A stretch of DNA of 64,000 nt, taken from the NCBI GenBank assembly GCA_965237855.1, contig CBDEGK010000008.1:620001-684000 (forward strand), read 5' to 3'. Shown here one piece after another: positions 63,701 to 64,000 of this stretch. Each line of letters begins with the position of its first letter. Positions within the stretch are counted from its first letter, which is position 1. The notes under the pieces are model-generated. The model saw only the letters and a list, made by a program, of their open reading frames with translations. It was not told where the DNA came from and did not search any database. Source of the DNA: CBDEGK01 sp965237855 (GTDB lineage Bacteria > Pseudomonadota > Gammaproteobacteria > Pseudomonadales > Halieaceae). A program made the position numbers and the translations under genes.

Positions 63701-64000
63701 GTGAAATAAAGACACACCGGGCGGGTGATTTATACGATCTGGTTGCCGCCAACCCGGAGACTGTCCGGGCAGTCGGTGAATGGAACCAGGTGCGGTTGAA
63801 AATCCAGGACAATCGCATCGAGCACTGGCTCAACGGGGTCAAGGTGGTGGACCTGGTGCGCGGCAGCGACGCCTGGAACCAGCTGGTGGCCGCTAGCAAG
63901 TTCGATGCCATGCCAGACTTCGGCAAGTCCAACACAGGCTATATCGTGTTGCAGGACCACGGAGACCCGGTCTGGTATCGGAATATTCGGCTGCGACGCC
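60796..64000 (+). CDS. Membrane-anchored cytochrome c / beta-propeller / DUF1080 fusion protein, 3' end outside window
   Basis: An open frame of at least 1068 codons with no stop before the window edge. Membrane anchor (about residues 17-42), then an unrecognised N-terminal region to about 280; a cytochrome c domain with haem site CLSCH (295-299) and a possible distal Met; a beta-propeller related to sorbosone/PQQ glucose dehydrogenases (about 390-735: GGMDFRSDGKLLVSSWDGDG, GFRTPNGIGLGPNDELFVTDN, GTIYVGEIG); a linker beta domain; and a C-terminal DUF1080/3-keto-disaccharide hydrolase domain from about 860 (FDGHSLAGWRNYG). YRNIRLR at the edge is close to that domain's usual end, so little is missing. 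It could oxidise or process sugars in the periplasm and pass electrons through the haem. It follows the RND gene by 27 bp. Confidence 0.8.
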   Translation, partial: MTDGDDAVHNQHGIRQLLLAVFLYVPAAILTLILFTSAVAWQQNLLTSQALVELAGLVRSQGLMTAITVIRMEVFGTGDQATDAGYGRVLVEGRGHAPWVLRSNLDNKPRMLSFALAPGMWAAYDTEHASLYQVWRGEVLWQGVHYDYRHGPQPETSGEWLLKYDQPQRWYLQLAGEVEPRPARVRYLGHEYGPGKNSAALRFLLESADAHAQLLEYPELSVDDNTFRRHFSLEDSTPGVVVLVDYGAGPQPALESPPMPFSAGTVIANEAYERARVTAESQLERGLQVIQNSDCLSCHSEQHQVAGPPWVRIAGRYLGKVQEEPLAALATSIIEGSSGRWGALEMSAHPDLSEAEARDAVAYILTRANSQIEAEVPVDENGQAYVGTRDFEVGERLESVHPSFELHDLLLPGFEPKIGGMDFRSDGKLLVSSWDGDGTVFLLNTDGQIAEGVQRIAEGLHEPLGLKVVEDRVFVMQKQEVTELIDHDGDEIIDEYRAFSSGWPVTANFHSFAFGLAHREGYLYALLSVCVMPGGASCPEQQPTQGKLLKISLADGSWEIAASGFRTPNGIGLGPNDELFVTDNQGDWLPANKLVHIREGAFYGSRVVPDEGVLEASEKPPVVWLAQDEIGNSPTQPLMLEEGPYYGQLIYGDVTHGGIKRVFIEKIDDELQGAVFRFSGSFHGGVNRLTRGPDGTIYVGEIGSRPNWSQINKAWYGLERLEYSGMSTFEILKVAAEPDGFSLTFTEPLSESANLEATDIVLKQWFYYPTEQYGGPKYDQQVLTPESIELSADRRSVRLRIVGLRPGYVVYLRLDAELQSVSGQRLWANEAWYTLNRIPTVESSARQPLTERPQDYAWFDLFDGHSLAGWRNYGRTGVTNWTIENGALAYQPGAIPMLGMIKAAVLGGGSTDLIYSREKFRNFELSLEWKVSEGGNSGIFYLVADETHNMPWETGPEMQVLDNDGHADGEIKTHRAGDLYDLVAANPETVRAVGEWNQVRLKIQDNRIEHWLNGVKVVDLVRGSDAWNQLVAASKFDAMPDFGKSNTGYIVLQDHGDPVWYRNIRLRR

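Noticed and set aside
1..64000. tRNA, rRNA, prophage, toxin-antitoxin or restriction system
   Set aside because: I read for these and found no supporting sequence: no rRNA-like stretch, tRNA cloverleaf, integrase, phage structural gene or defence gene set.

Overview
The window looks like the chromosome of a free-living, aerobic marine gammaproteobacterium, possibly of the Halieaceae/Cellvibrionales type. That placement is an inference from the mix of genes: FabY-type ketosynthase, DUF2909 beside the cox genes, GltBD, GlpT, many short-chain dehydrogenases, sulfotransferases and possible F420-type enzymes. There is no rRNA or tRNA to test it. Most of the window is GC-rich coding sequence. A clearly more A+T-rich gene sits at 33.6-34.9 kb.

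Layout. (1) 0-7.3 kb, minus strand: a respiratory cluster. In transcription order it encodes a small anchored protein, caa3-type oxidase subunit II with fused cytochrome c, subunit I, the CtaG copper chaperone, subunit III, a GldC-like protein, a pentaheme ActA and the start of ActB (alternative complex III). ActB runs off the left edge. (2) 7.4-15.6 kb: glutamate synthase gltBD, a tandem UspA protein and a 2OG-Fe(II) oxygenase-like protein. (3) 15.8-29.7 kb: a surface/secretion region with a 1059-aa DUF4214 protein, GlpT, a GST, a giant beta-helix plus LRR lipoprotein and a broken DUF4214 paralogue. Decayed IS6-type transposase copies are scattered through it. (4) 29.7-34.9 kb: one TPR-sulfotransferase gene interrupted by two IS3-type elements. 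Removing both elements and one copy of each 8-bp flanking repeat restores a continuous 709-codon frame. (5) 35.4-43.3 kb: a methyltransferase, fabY, a MerR regulator, a truncated ABC ATPase, a Zn/Cd/Pb P-type ATPase with a palindromic MerR-type operator, and an MFS remnant. (6) 43.3-52.7 kb: accessory catabolic genes (CMD protein, SDRs, DDN-like protein, OYE-type reductase, MFS, sulfotransferase, HCCA isomerase-like protein, PhyH-like dioxygenase) and a dead alpha/beta hydrolase. (7) 52.8-55.9 kb: a GAPDH homologue lacking the catalytic cysteine, overlapping by 4 bp a normal GAPDH, then a DapB-fold reductase. (8) 55.9-64 kb: a PNPOx-like protein, an RND efflux pair, and a membrane-anchored fusion of cytochrome c, beta-propeller and DUF1080 that runs off the right edge.

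The features most worth following up are the paired active/Cys-less GAPDH genes, the cox-GldC-ACIII arrangement, the doubly interrupted TPR-sulfotransferase, and the cytochrome-propeller-DUF1080 fusion. No CRISPR array, prophage, tRNA or rRNA was seen.
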